Shown here piece by piece: positions 36,264 to 45,623 of a DNA stretch of 64,000 nucleotides. Origin of the DNA: an uncultured Saccharospirillaceae bacterium. GTDB lineage: Bacteria; Pseudomonadota; Gammaproteobacteria; Pseudomonadales; Oceanobacteraceae. Below the pieces are notes generated by a model. The model saw only the letters and a program-made list of their open reading frames with translations, did not search any database and was not told where the DNA came from. The stretch covers positions 179,501-243,500 of the forward strand of contig CANMOZ010000004.1 of NCBI GenBank assembly GCA_947499545.1, written 5' to 3'. Every line of letters starts with the position of its first letter. Within the stretch, counting starts at the first letter, position 1. Made by a program: the position numbers and the translations under genes.

Positions 36264-37819
36264 AGCCTAGACCTGTTCAAAATATGCGATTGATGGATGC
36301 TATTCCCTGTTTTTACGATCGTTATTAGAGCATCCTGCAAGTCCTGTAGAGTTGTTAGGGGGTTTAGAAGCGTGATTTTTAAGTATTGATGACAGTCAAT
36401 AGCTGTAGATGCAACTAAAGTTTTCCCTGATTCATAGAGAGTTTGTCTGATACCCCGATTTATATTATTCAATTCTTCAAGTGTAAGAGAAGCATCCTGG
36501 GGTAAAAATCGGAAGACCAATGTCGTTAGCTGTGGTGGCGTGATAACATCAATTCTACTTTCTGATGAAAATAACAGATAGGCTCTTCTTATAAGATGTA
36601 TTAGATTTTCCAAAGCCGTGCCTATAACTTCTTCCCCTAAATGTCGTAATGAAAGCCACAGTTTTAATGCATCAAAACGACGTGTTGTTTGAAGGCTTTT
36701 GGTGGCAAGGTTTGGAATACCCTCTATTTCATCCAACAACGGATTTAGATAGCTAGCATGATGTGAAATAAACTTAAAATTGTTCTTATCTTTAAGAAAA
36801 AATGCACTGCATGCAACCGGTTGAAAAAACGTTTTATGGAAGTCGATCCCAACAGAATTTGCATGCTCAATACCTGCAAGCCAGTGTTTATACTTCTTTG
36901 AAAGCAGCAATGCTCCACCATAGGCTGCATCAACATGCAGCCAAAGATTGTGTTTATCACAAATTTGAGCGATCGTGGAGATTGGGTCAATACTGCCAAA
37001 ATCGGTAGTGCCTGCAGTTGCAATGACCGCAAATGGTATTAACCCTTGATGTTCAAGCTTTTTTATTGTTTGTTTAAGTTCCTTGGTCGATATTTTAAAT
37101 TGTGAATCTGTTTTAATGGAAACAACGGAATTTTTACCCAACCCCAAAAGAGCAGCAGATTTTTGGATGCTGTAGTGGCTATGCTCTGAGGTTAATATTC
37201 TGAGCCGATTAGCATAACTAGGCAAACCGTTTTGTTTTACATTCCATTGGTTTATCTTAAAACAAATGCTGTCTCTCGCGAATAATAAACCCATAAGGTT
37301 CGACTGTGTTCCACCTGACGTAAATACCCCGTCGGCTTCTGTTTCAAAACCAATATGCTTTGTAAACCGATTAATGAGCATCTGTTCAATATGGGTTGCT
37401 CCTGCACTTTGATCCCATGTCTCAACTGCTGTGTTCAAGCAAGTTGAGATCAATTCAGCTGCTATAGCGGTTATGAAAACCGGGCAATTGAGATGCGCCA
37501 AATACTGCTGATCATGAAATAAAAATGTGTCATTGAGGTAAAGCGTTTTTAGCTCATCTAATGTGGACTGAAAGCATTGCTGAGGCTTACTTAAATCAAT
37601 ATTTTTGATGAGCTCCCACAACTCATTGTGATGTTTACCCGAAAAGGGGGTATTGCGCTCACTAAGGGATTGGAAAACTGTATCGAGGGATTCATTAAGC
37701 CTATCCCGTACTAGGTGTGAGGTTTCTCCATTAAAAAACAAAGAGGCCTCTTCATTAAAACAGTGCTCCTTGGCTGGCTTATATGGACTTATTTCTAGGT
37801 CAAATAATTCGTATGACAT
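36260..37819 (-). CDS. Group II PLP-dependent decarboxylase (DesA-like)
   Basis: A 519-aa pyridoxal phosphate decarboxylase. Visible features are FTSGGTQSNLMGLLFARD (cofactor phosphate contact), HVDAAYGGALLLS (aspartate and alanine below the ring) and DFHKTFFQPVACSAFF, with the Schiff-base lysine in HK. The family covers DABA, lysine, ornithine and aromatic decarboxylases. In this operon it should supply the diamine (cadaverine or putrescine) for the hydroxamate, as DesA does for desferrioxamine. It is the first gene of the minus-strand operon, facing the TonB receptor gene across a Fur box. Confidence 0.92.
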   Translation of the reverse strand: MSYELFDLEISPYKPAKEHCFNEEASLFFNGETSHLVRDRLNESLDTVFQSLSERNTPFSGKHHNELWELIKNIDLSKPQQCFQSTLDELKTLYLNDTFLFHDQQYLAHLNCPVFITAIAAELISTCLNTAVETWDQSAGATHIEQMLINRFTKHIGFETEADGVFTSGGTQSNLMGLLFARDSICFKINQWNVKQNGLPSYANRLRILTSEHSHYSIQKSAALLGLGKNSVVSIKTDSQFKISTKELKQTIKKLEHQGLIPFAVIATAGTTDFGSIDPISTIAQICDKHNLWLHVDAAYGGALLLSKKYKHWLAGIEHANSVGIDFHKTFFQPVACSAFFLKDKNNFKFISHHASYLNPLLDEIEGIPNLATKSLQTTRRFDALKLWLSLRHLGEEVIGTALENLIHLIRRAYLLFSSESRIDVITPPQLTTLVFRFLPQDASLTLEELNNINRGIRQTLYESGKTLVASTAIDCHQYLKITLLNPLTTLQDLQDALITIVKTGNSIHQSHILNRSRL

Positions 37820-37883
37820 ACAACCATCTGCAATATGAATAAGACAATTACCTTTTCGAGTGGCGAAAAATGATAATCTAGTT

Positions 37884-37902
37884 GATAATGAGAATGATTA
37901 TT
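37884..37902. promoter_or_regulatory. Fur box controlling the divergent siderophore promoters
   Basis: GATAATGAGAATGATTATT matches the 19-bp Fur consensus GATAATGATAATCATTATC at 16 of 19 positions. It lies in the 144-bp gap between the decarboxylase (minus) and TonB receptor (plus) genes. A possible plus-strand promoter, TTGATA 37882-37887 and TAATAT 37905-37910 (17-bp spacer), is overlapped by the box, as expected for iron-dependent repression. Confidence 0.88.
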
Positions 37903-37963
37903 AATAATATTTAAAATTCTTGTCAAGAGCAATTAAGATGACGCATAAAGACTGGAGTAAAGT

Positions 37964-40090
37964 ATGATCCGTGTTTGCGACATTAGACGCATTTTTCAGA
38001 GCATTGCCATGTTTTGTGGGATTATTTTTCCCACGGTTTCCATTGCTGATGTAGAGCTCAATATGAAAGAAGCCGAAAATCACCAGCAAAATGAAGAGAT
38101 GGAAACCCTTACGGTTTATGGTTCAACTTATAGAACCACAGGTACTAAATCTAATTTAATGCCAATGGATACTCCCTTAAGTTATGAGATTTACGACAGG
38201 GAGCTGCTTGAAATGCGCCAAGCGGACAGTGTAAATGAAGCGCTTAGGTACTCCTCCGGGGTGACGACTGAAAATCGCTCTGGTGTCACCGTTTTCGATG
38301 AGTTCACTATTAGAGGCTTCAAAAGTGATAGGACATATTACGATGGATTGCCTTTACAGCGTGTTCCAAGCTGGAACTTGTATTCGCAAGTTGACATGTT
38401 TGCAACAGAAAGTGTTGAACTATTGAAAGGGCCTACCTCCGTCTTATACGGGGCAGCTTCACCTGGAGGAATGGTGAATCAAACCGCGAAACGTCCCATT
38501 AACGATAGACTTGTTGACTTAAAGGCTAGGCTTGGTAATAGACAGCTTCGAGAGGTCTCCGTTGATGCCACCGGACAAATGACTGACCTGATAGATGGGC
38601 GATTGTTATTGTTGGCAAGAGAAAACGACGGTCAGATGGAAACCACTCGTGAAGAACGCATGTTGCTAGCACCTTCTATTGAAGCACGACTTGGTGATAA
38701 CACAGACCTTAGACTTAATCTTTATTATCAAAAAGATCCAAAATTAACGCCATCAACACCTCTTCCCGCTGTAGGGACTCGTTATAAAGCCAGTTATGGT
38801 TATTTGGATACAGATGCTTATGCAGGGGATGAAAACTGGGCGCTTTTTGAGCGTGAGGTGACCATGCTAGGGTATCAACTGAACCATCAGCTTTCTTCTG
38901 AAATGACTTTTTTACAAAAATTCCGTTATACCAATGCAAATGCTTATCAGAGAAATACCTATAATGATGGATTTTATAGCGGTGATACTATTATAAAACG
39001 AAACGCTTACTTGACGGATGAAGGCCTTGATGGGTTTGTTGTCGATAATCAATTCAATTTAGAGCTTAAAGAAGGTGCTGTAACACAGAATATTTTAGTT
39101 GGAGTTGAATATGAACAAACAAGTTCTACAGTCATTTATAAAGATACGAAAGGCTCAAATCTTCCGGGAATAGATCTCTCAAATCCAAATCATAACCAAA
39201 TTGATAGGGCTTCACTGGTTTTTCCAAGTACGTTAAAAATGATAGGGCAAGAGTATAAAGTTGGAAGTTATCTACAGAATGAAATTTCGGTTAAAAGAGC
39301 TATTTTCCTCCTAGGGGTGAGATACGATCAATTTGAATCACATATCAAAAATAATATAAACCCAAGAGTTAAAACCAGTCAGAATCATTTAAGCAGCCGT
39401 ATAGGGGTTCTCTATAAACTTGATAATGGTTTCTCACCCTATATGAGTTATTCGGAGTCATTTGAACCTAATGCAGAAATCAATCAGATTACTGGAAAGA
39501 TGTTTGACCCTACAACAGCTAGCCAAATTGAAGTGGGTGTGAAATTCCAAAGTTTAGAGTGGGGTACAGAATGGACAGCGACCTACTTTAATCTAAAAAA
39601 AGACAATATAGTAGTGAGGAACCCCAGTACAAAAATTAGCACACAACGAGGGCAAATACGTTCTGAAGGGGTAGAGTTATCCCTAGTGCAATCATGGGAA
39701 GGTATTGCAGATTTAATATTAGCTGTTACGCAATTTGATTCCAGCATCACAAAAGATGATGATCCTGCATTAAAAGGTAATACTCCTGTTTGGGTTGCAG
39801 AAAAGCAAGCTTCTGCTTGGTTATCACTCTACCCAATAGATAGGCTCGAAGTTGGAAGCGGCATTCGGTACGTCGGAGAAACCCAGATTGATACGAATAA
39901 TTCAGATACCGTACCTAGTTATGAAATCGTCGACTTTGCTTCAAAGTATCGATTCAATCATCAGTATCAATTAGCTTTTTCCGTTAATAACGTGCTAGAT
40001 AATAAATATGTAGCCTCATGTTATGATAGAGGAAATTGCTGGTTAGGTAGCGATAGGACTTTTGATTTAACGTTAAACGTTAACTTTTAA
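37964..40090 (+). CDS. TonB-dependent ferric siderophore receptor
   Basis: A 708-aa outer-membrane receptor of the FhuE/FoxA type. Signal peptide is about 1-28 (IFPTVSIAD). A TonB-box-like ETLTVYGS lies at about residue 46. The plug domain (about 60-165) contains NEALRYSSGV, EFTIRGF and LLKGPTSVLYGAASPGGMVNQ. A 22-strand barrel follows, ending in NVNF with the C-terminal aromatic residue needed for outer-membrane assembly. The ATG has GGAGTAAAG upstream. It heads the plus-strand uptake operon and is Fur-controlled. Confidence 0.94.
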   Translation: MIRVCDIRRIFQSIAMFCGIIFPTVSIADVELNMKEAENHQQNEEMETLTVYGSTYRTTGTKSNLMPMDTPLSYEIYDRELLEMRQADSVNEALRYSSGVTTENRSGVTVFDEFTIRGFKSDRTYYDGLPLQRVPSWNLYSQVDMFATESVELLKGPTSVLYGAASPGGMVNQTAKRPINDRLVDLKARLGNRQLREVSVDATGQMTDLIDGRLLLLARENDGQMETTREERMLLAPSIEARLGDNTDLRLNLYYQKDPKLTPSTPLPAVGTRYKASYGYLDTDAYAGDENWALFEREVTMLGYQLNHQLSSEMTFLQKFRYTNANAYQRNTYNDGFYSGDTIIKRNAYLTDEGLDGFVVDNQFNLELKEGAVTQNILVGVEYEQTSSTVIYKDTKGSNLPGIDLSNPNHNQIDRASLVFPSTLKMIGQEYKVGSYLQNEISVKRAIFLLGVRYDQFESHIKNNINPRVKTSQNHLSSRIGVLYKLDNGFSPYMSYSESFEPNAEINQITGKMFDPTTASQIEVGVKFQSLEWGTEWTATYFNLKKDNIVVRNPSTKISTQRGQIRSEGVELSLVQSWEGIADLILAVTQFDSSITKDDDPALKGNTPVWVAEKQASAWLSLYPIDRLEVGSGIRYVGETQIDTNNSDTVPSYEIVDFASKYRFNHQYQLAFSVNNVLDNKYVASCYDRGNCWLGSDRTFDLTLNVNF

Positions 40091-40100
40091 AGGTATTCCT

Positions 40101-40907
40101 ATGAGCGATAATACAGCAAGAGCTATTGCAAGATGCCAAGTGAAGAATAAAAATCCCACATTATTGCATGATCTTATTGCAAATGCAGAGTCTGTTGTAA
40201 CTTCTTTAAAAGGAAATATTGGTTCCCCTGCAAAGAATATGATTCATATGGAAGGTAATAATGAGGAACATTTGTCTCTGCTGTATTGCTACTGGCAAAA
40301 GAATTATCCAACCGCCACCCATGCTTACTGGTGGGTTCGCTCGTGGAGTATGTTGTTCTGGCAGCCCATTTATATTGCAATGGTCGGTGTTCATTATACC
40401 AACTGTTTGCCAAATTTGGCATTGATTGCACAACATCAACACTTAGGGTTTCTAGTTGGGTATACGGTTGAGCCGCATCAACCATTAACAGGTTCTGAAT
40501 CGTGTTTAATTTTAAACGCAGGTAAGAATTTAAAAGAATATATTGATTGGATTTACTCGGTTTTCGAAAGGGTAATGAAGGTAGAAAACAAAAAAATTAA
40601 GAGACGATTGGCTTATAGGTTGGTTGAAGATATTACTTTGAGTTCATTACAAAAAGTATTGCTTTATAAAAAAGAGGCAAAGGAAATTCAGGAATATTCT
40701 CTGCAATGGTTAAACGCTTTATCTATTGAAGGAAGTAGTGAGCTGTCTTTGATTCATAAAGATAAAAAACGTTATTTAGTGCTTAACAGGAAAGCTTGTT
40801 GCATGCATTTTTTGCGTGATGATGGAGCGATCTGTGCTTCTTGCCCTAAATTGAATTGGCCTGAAAGGATTGAACGCCAAATTAAAGAGATCAATGAACA
40901 TGCTTAA
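40101..40907 (+). CDS. fhuF: FhuF-like siderophore-iron reductase
   Basis: A 268-aa cytoplasmic [2Fe-2S] protein. The C-terminus carries the atypical cluster motif CC-x10-C-x2-C exactly as in E. coli FhuF: CCMHFLRDDGAICASC at about residues 233-248. FhuF reduces ferric hydroxamate siderophores after import so that iron is released without destroying the ligand. The gene is 10 bp behind the receptor gene, and fhuC begins within its last codons. Sequence similarity outside the motif is weaker (WWVRSWSMLFWQPIYIAMVG), but context supports the call. Confidence 0.9.
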   Translation: MSDNTARAIARCQVKNKNPTLLHDLIANAESVVTSLKGNIGSPAKNMIHMEGNNEEHLSLLYCYWQKNYPTATHAYWWVRSWSMLFWQPIYIAMVGVHYTNCLPNLALIAQHQHLGFLVGYTVEPHQPLTGSESCLILNAGKNLKEYIDWIYSVFERVMKVENKKIKRRLAYRLVEDITLSSLQKVLLYKKEAKEIQEYSLQWLNALSIEGSSELSLIHKDKKRYLVLNRKACCMHFLRDDGAICASCPKLNWPERIERQIKEINEHA

Positions 40908-41667
40908 CTTAAAAAACATCGATATCAAAAGAGGTAATAAAACAGTTTTACAACTAAGTCATCTTGATATTGATGATATAGGTCTCACGGTTATACTTGG
41001 CCATAATGGTTCAGGAAAGTCGACGTTACTTAAGACAATGGCAAGGCAAATCAAACCTCGATACGGTGAAATTCTGTTGAGAGGTCAAGCATTGTCAGCA
41101 CTTTCACAGCGTGAGTTAGCACAAAATATTGCTTATTTGCCGCAATCTTTACCAGATGCCCTCAGCTTAACAGCAAAAGAAGTCGTCGAAATGGGGCGAT
41201 TCCCTTGGCATGGAACACTGGGAAGAATGTCATCACAAGATAAATTGGCTGTTTTTCAAGCCATGCAGGCCACACAAATACAAGATTTTTCTGATGTGCT
41301 GGTTTCAGAGCTGTCGGGAGGGGAACGCCAAAGAGTTTGGGTTGCGATGTTGCTGGCTCAAGCAACATCGTTGATGCTACTTGATGAACCCACCTCAGCC
41401 TTAGATGTATCTCATCAATATGAGGTCATGCAGCTATTAAAGCGCATTCAAATAGAACAAAAGAAAAGTATTGTTGTTGTACTCCATGATATAAATTTGG
41501 CAGCGCGTTTTGCTGATAGAATCTTAGCTATGCATCAAGGGACAATAGTATTTGATGGTTCACCTTGCACCCTATTGGATTGTCATCGTCTGACAGAGCT
41601 GTATGGGGTTGATATAGATGTAATTACGCATCCAAAATCTAAAATAAAAATAGCTGTGGTTGCTTAG
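40894..41667 (+). CDS. fhuC: Ferric hydroxamate ABC transporter ATP-binding protein
   Basis: A 257-aa ATPase of the FepC/FhuC type: Walker A GHNGSGKSTLLK, Q-loop LPQSLPDAL, signature LSGGERQR, Walker B LMLLDEPTSALD and H-loop VLHDINLAARFADR. The ATG at 40894 is preferred (AAAGAGA upstream). It overlaps the fhuF stop by 14 bp, suggesting translational coupling; a TTG eight codons upstream is also open. It powers import through FhuB with FhuD. Confidence 0.95.
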   Translation: MNMLNLKNIDIKRGNKTVLQLSHLDIDDIGLTVILGHNGSGKSTLLKTMARQIKPRYGEILLRGQALSALSQRELAQNIAYLPQSLPDALSLTAKEVVEMGRFPWHGTLGRMSSQDKLAVFQAMQATQIQDFSDVLVSELSGGERQRVWVAMLLAQATSLMLLDEPTSALDVSHQYEVMQLLKRIQIEQKKSIVVVLHDINLAARFADRILAMHQGTIVFDGSPCTLLDCHRLTELYGVDIDVITHPKSKIKIAVVA

Positions 41668-41706
41668 TATGAGTGCTTTAATTGAAGCTTGTGGTTGGGG
41701 ACGTTG

Positions 41707-42669
41707 ATGAGAATTAAACATATTTTAGATGGTGTAGTTGCAAGAAACTTGATCTTCTTTTTTTTGTTTGCATCCTTTGAAAGTTTTGCAGCTCAGCAAA
41801 ATAAACCTAAATCCGTTATTAAAATTGAAGACAGTCGAGGTATCCAAGTATTTCATTCTCGTCCTAAAAGAATTGTAGTGCTCACTTGGTCATTGGTTGA
41901 ATCGCTTATGGAATTAGGCGTAACGCCTATAGCCGTTGCTGATATTCAAGGATATAATGAATGGGTTTCAAAACCAGCTTTACCTGATACTGTACTTGAT
42001 ATTGGTTCTCGTCAAGAACCCAATTTGGAATTGCTTGCCCAAATAAAGCCAGATTTGATTTTACTGGCTGACCAGCAGATTGATTTAGCAGATGAGGTGA
42101 ATAAAGTAGCGCCAGTGCTTGCTTTTAAGGCTTTTGATAAACATCATGATAATGTCTTAGCTTCTCGAGAGATATTTTTGAAGATTGGCTATCTCTTAGG
42201 CAAGAAAGCGTTAGCAGAAATTAAGTTGCATGAAGTTGATCAAAAAATTGCTACATTAAAAGATCAACTTAAAGTCCACTTTAAAGGCCAGCTTCCCAAG
42301 GTAACCTCCGTACGCTTTAATAATGCATCGGTTGTCTGGGTCTATGGGAAAAACTCAATGCCTGAATTTGCCCTGAAACAGCTTGGCTTTTCTCCAGCAA
42401 TGGATTTGCCTGCAACCCAATGGGGAGTTGTACAAAAAAGAGTTCGAGACTTAGGAAGTATACAGCAGGGCATTGTGCTGCATTTTGAACCCTTTAACGA
42501 ATCGGATCGATTGTTTAATTCTCGCTTATGGAAAGCAATGCCTTTTATACAACAACAACAATTTGCTTCTGTTGAACCAAGATGGACATATGGTGGGCCT
42601 AAATCGATTCAATATTTGGCTGAGGCCATGACAGTGGCTTTGATGCGTATTGAACCCAAAACGCCATGA
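41707..42669 (+). CDS. fhuD: Periplasmic ferric siderophore-binding protein
   Basis: A 320-aa class III (FhuD/BtuF-type) binding protein. The signal peptide is about 1-29 (FFFLFASFESFAAQ); there is no lipobox. The fold begins KIEDSRGIQVFHSRPKRIVVLTW and contains LLAQIKPDLILLADQQ, with a long central helix around DKHHDNVLASREIFLKIG. The ATG at 41707 with GGGGA upstream is preferred to the TTG six codons earlier. Its stop overlaps the fhuB start (ATGA). Confidence 0.92.
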   Translation: MRIKHILDGVVARNLIFFFLFASFESFAAQQNKPKSVIKIEDSRGIQVFHSRPKRIVVLTWSLVESLMELGVTPIAVADIQGYNEWVSKPALPDTVLDIGSRQEPNLELLAQIKPDLILLADQQIDLADEVNKVAPVLAFKAFDKHHDNVLASREIFLKIGYLLGKKALAEIKLHEVDQKIATLKDQLKVHFKGQLPKVTSVRFNNASVVWVYGKNSMPEFALKQLGFSPAMDLPATQWGVVQKRVRDLGSIQQGIVLHFEPFNESDRLFNSRLWKAMPFIQQQQFASVEPRWTYGGPKSIQYLAEAMTVALMRIEPKTP

Positions 42670-44654
42670 GACTCATAAAATATTCGCTTGGGATAGTAAC
42701 ACTGGTTCCTGTAACGTTTTTGCTTTGGCAATCTCAAAACCCTCTTGGGCTTCAATCACAAATTAATGTTATATCCTTCCTGTTAATGGATTCAGCAGAT
42801 GCAATAACATCTTTTGATCAAATTGAATTTGCTTTCTCCCTCCTTCCTCGAACGTGCTTAGCGCTACTCATTGGTGCAGCTTTGGGTTTAACGGGAAGTG
42901 TGTTACAGCAAATCACTCAAAACCCTTTAGTTTCTCCTTTAACACTTGGGACCTCTTCAGGAGCCTGGTTGGCGTTGGTGTGTATGACAATCGGCTGGCC
43001 AATGGCAAGTATGGCGATATACGGGCATTGGGTAGCACTGTTGGGAGGAATTTTAGCATCCGCCAGCGTAATACTAATAGCTGGAAGAAATGGTATCAGT
43101 GGATTACCCATTGTACTGGCAGGCATGGCCGTTCATATGTTTCTTGGAGCCTTAGCCGTAACCATTGTGCTCTTAAATGATCAGTCGGTCAGGATATTAT
43201 TTATTTGGGGGGCAGGGGACCTCACCCAAAGCGATTGGTTTTGGGTGAAATGGCTTTTACCAAAATTGAGTATTGTTTTCTTTTTGCCCTTATTCTGTTT
43301 TCGGTCATTAACTCTTATGAAACTTGGAGATACTAATGCTCAAGCAAGAGGTATGAGCCTAAAGTGGACGCTTTGTTTGATTATTCTCTTTAGCTTATGG
43401 GGGGTTTCTGCATCCATCACAGCAGTCGGTGTAATCGGTTTTGTTGCTCTAATGGCACCCAATATTGCTCGAGCCTTAGGAGTGCGTTCCAGTTTCCATG
43501 AAATGTGGTCGAGTGCTTTGATCGGTGCTTGGGTGCTTTTGTTAATGGATGGTGTCGCTCAGTGGGCAAGTCAATGGACCTTAAACTTGGTTCCCAGTGG
43601 TATTGCCGTTGCTTTATTGGGAGCCCCGTACCTTTTATTGCTTATGAAGCAAGGAAGGATAAAAGATAACCAGTCAATCAATACAACGATCAATATTGAT
43701 CGTTCTGTTACGCCCTTTAAATTAATTACTTTCTTGTTAACTTTACTATTGATCGTTGCCTTGTCAGCTTTTTATTCCCCAACACTGAGCCAGTTAAGTT
43801 GGCCTAGTGATGATCAATGGCAATGGCGTTGGCCAAGGATGTTAGGAGCATTTTCTGCTGGTGCAGGTATGGCTGTGGCAGGTATGGTGTTGCAAACACT
43901 GATCAGAAACCCGTTGGCCAGCCCTGATATCCTTGGTTTATCAGCAGGTGCTTCGTTAAGTTTGATTTTGGTCTCAATGGTAACCGGTGCCTCTGTTCAT
44001 GAAGTAGGCCCTTTTGTTGCATTTGTTGGCTCATTAATGACTTTAGGACTGCTGATTATCCTGGGGCGAAAGCACCAATACAACCCAGCCTTCATGGTCC
44101 TTTTGGGCATTGGGCTTATGGCTATGTTAGATGCCGTTATTAACTTTTCGTTAGCGAAAGGGGGGCCGGAAGTATTTGGAATAATTGGGTGGATGTCAGG
44201 TTCAACCTATCACATGCAACCGAATAGAGCTTTAGTGCTGACAGCCATAACGGCTATTTTGGTGTTATTGGTTATCTTGCTACACCCTTGGTTGAAGCTT
44301 CTGTCACTGCCGGATGACGTGGCTCAAGCAAGGGGTCTTAATACATCAACAAGTCGATTATGCCTAATGGTTATCGCTGCGATCATTTGCGCGTTCTGCA
44401 CAAGTTTATTAGGACCAATAGCCTTTGTGGGTTTGGTGGCACCTCATGCAGCTAGGTTGCTTGGAGCCAGAACCGTCAAAATGCATATAGTATTCAGTTG
44501 TGGATTGGGAGGAAGTTTTTTGCTTGCAGCAAATTGGTTGGGGCAGGTCGCTTTATTTCCCACACAAATTCCGGCTGGGGCACTAGCTTCACTCATTGGT
44601 GGAGCTTATTTTTTGATTTTACTTTCAAGAAGGAAAGGGTTGTTGAGTGTTTAA
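42666..44654 (+). CDS. fhuB: Ferric hydroxamate ABC permease, double-length FhuB
   Basis: A 662-aa inner-membrane permease made of two fused FecCD domains (about 1-325 and 350-660), each with about ten helices. Repeated elements show the duplication: LGLTGSVLQQITQNPLVSPL in the first half and VAGMVLQTLIRNPLASPDIL in the second, then GVIGFVALMAPNIARALG and GPIAFVGLVAPHAARLLGA. This double-length form is specific to FhuB, so one chain forms the whole channel for hydroxamates. It overlaps fhuD by 4 bp and ends the uptake operon. Confidence 0.95.
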   Translation: MRLIKYSLGIVTLVPVTFLLWQSQNPLGLQSQINVISFLLMDSADAITSFDQIEFAFSLLPRTCLALLIGAALGLTGSVLQQITQNPLVSPLTLGTSSGAWLALVCMTIGWPMASMAIYGHWVALLGGILASASVILIAGRNGISGLPIVLAGMAVHMFLGALAVTIVLLNDQSVRILFIWGAGDLTQSDWFWVKWLLPKLSIVFFLPLFCFRSLTLMKLGDTNAQARGMSLKWTLCLIILFSLWGVSASITAVGVIGFVALMAPNIARALGVRSSFHEMWSSALIGAWVLLLMDGVAQWASQWTLNLVPSGIAVALLGAPYLLLLMKQGRIKDNQSINTTINIDRSVTPFKLITFLLTLLLIVALSAFYSPTLSQLSWPSDDQWQWRWPRMLGAFSAGAGMAVAGMVLQTLIRNPLASPDILGLSAGASLSLILVSMVTGASVHEVGPFVAFVGSLMTLGLLIILGRKHQYNPAFMVLLGIGLMAMLDAVINFSLAKGGPEVFGIIGWMSGSTYHMQPNRALVLTAITAILVLLVILLHPWLKLLSLPDDVAQARGLNTSTSRLCLMVIAAIICAFCTSLLGPIAFVGLVAPHAARLLGARTVKMHIVFSCGLGGSFLLAANWLGQVALFPTQIPAGALASLIGGAYFLILLSRRKGLLSV

Positions 44655-44680
44655 GTAAAACTGGATTCTAATATACTGTA

Positions 44681-44710
44681 GAGGGAGGGATTTTAAGCCA
44701 TCTCCCTCTG
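44681..44710. terminator. Hairpin between convergent fhuB and xthA
   Basis: AGAGGGAG (44681-44688) and CTCCCTCT (44703-44710) form an eight-pair stem with a 14-base loop. Neither strand has a T run directly after it, so it is only a possible terminator. Confidence 0.4.
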
Positions 44711-44731
44711 GTAAAAAAATCTGATTTAAAA

Positions 44732-45547
44732 TTAATAATCAAATTCCGCAATAACGGGGGCATGGTCCGAAGGCTTTTCCATTCCTCTTATGTCATAGCT
44801 GATGGAAGTAGCTTTTAATTGGCTAAGCAAGGGCTCAGTTGAGAAAACATAATCGATTCGAAGTCCTCGACGAGGGTCGTCGTCAAAGCCTTTGCTTCGA
44901 TAGTCAAACCAGCTTAGCCATTTATTGCATTCTGGACGCTGGATGCGAAACCCGTCTTTAAAACCCCAATCGAGGACACGATTAAGCCATTCACGTTCTT
45001 CTGGTAAAAAGCTCGTTTTACCGGTTCTTAACCATCGTTTGGCGTTTTGCTCGCCAATGCCGATATCAAAATCGGTATGAGCAACGTTCATGTCGCCCAT
45101 CAGTAGAATAGGATCGTTAGGGGAGAACTGGTCTTGCAAAAGCTGATGAAGATCCTTATAGAATCTTTCTTTTGCTGGAAATTTGATTGGATGGTCGCGA
45201 CTCTCACCTTGAGGGAAATAGCCATTCATGACCCAAAAAGGATTACCTGATTCGCTCTCATATTTGGCATAGATGAATCGACGTTGAGCATCTTCATCAT
45301 CCCCAGGGAACCCTTTGCAGACTTCAACGGGAGGTTTTTTAGACAATAAGGCTACGCCGTAGTGGCCTTTTTGCCCGAAAAATTCACAGTGATACCCAAG
45401 GGCTTCAATATCAGCTTTGGGAAAGAGATCGTCAATGACTTTGATCTCTTGCAACCCAATAACGTCCGGTGATTCGGTTTCAATCAGGGACTCGATTTGA
45501 TGCATCCTGGCACGGATGCCGTTCACGTTAAATGAGACTGCTTTCAT
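44732..45547 (-). CDS. xthA: Exonuclease III (AP endonuclease)
   Basis: Base-excision-repair enzyme of 271 aa (E. coli 268). Catalytic elements of the ExoIII family are visible: [18 protein letters not shown] (metal-binding glutamate), [44 protein letters not shown] and the final histidine in [10 protein letters not shown]. It converges on fhuB, with its start close to and divergent from the DUF350 gene. It is a standard housekeeping gene and marks the end of the siderophore locus. Confidence 0.96.
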   Translation of the reverse strand: MKAVSFNVNGIRARMHQIESLIETESPDVIGLQEIKVIDDLFPKADIEALGYHCEFFGQKGHYGVALLSKKPPVEVCKGFPGDDEDAQRRFIYAKYESESGNPFWVMNGYFPQGESRDHPIKFPAKERFYKDLHQLLQDQFSPNDPILLMGDMNVAHTDFDIGIGEQNAKRWLRTGKTSFLPEEREWLNRVLDWGFKDGFRIQRPECNKWLSWFDYRSKGFDDDPRRGLRIDYVFSTEPLLSQLKATSISYDIRGMEKPSDHAPVIAEFDY

Positions 45548-45623
45548 GACTTAGGTGCTTGTCTGGTTTCTTGAGGAGCCTTATTGTAGAGGAAATTCAT
45601 TCAAGTCCAAGGTTGAGAGTCCC

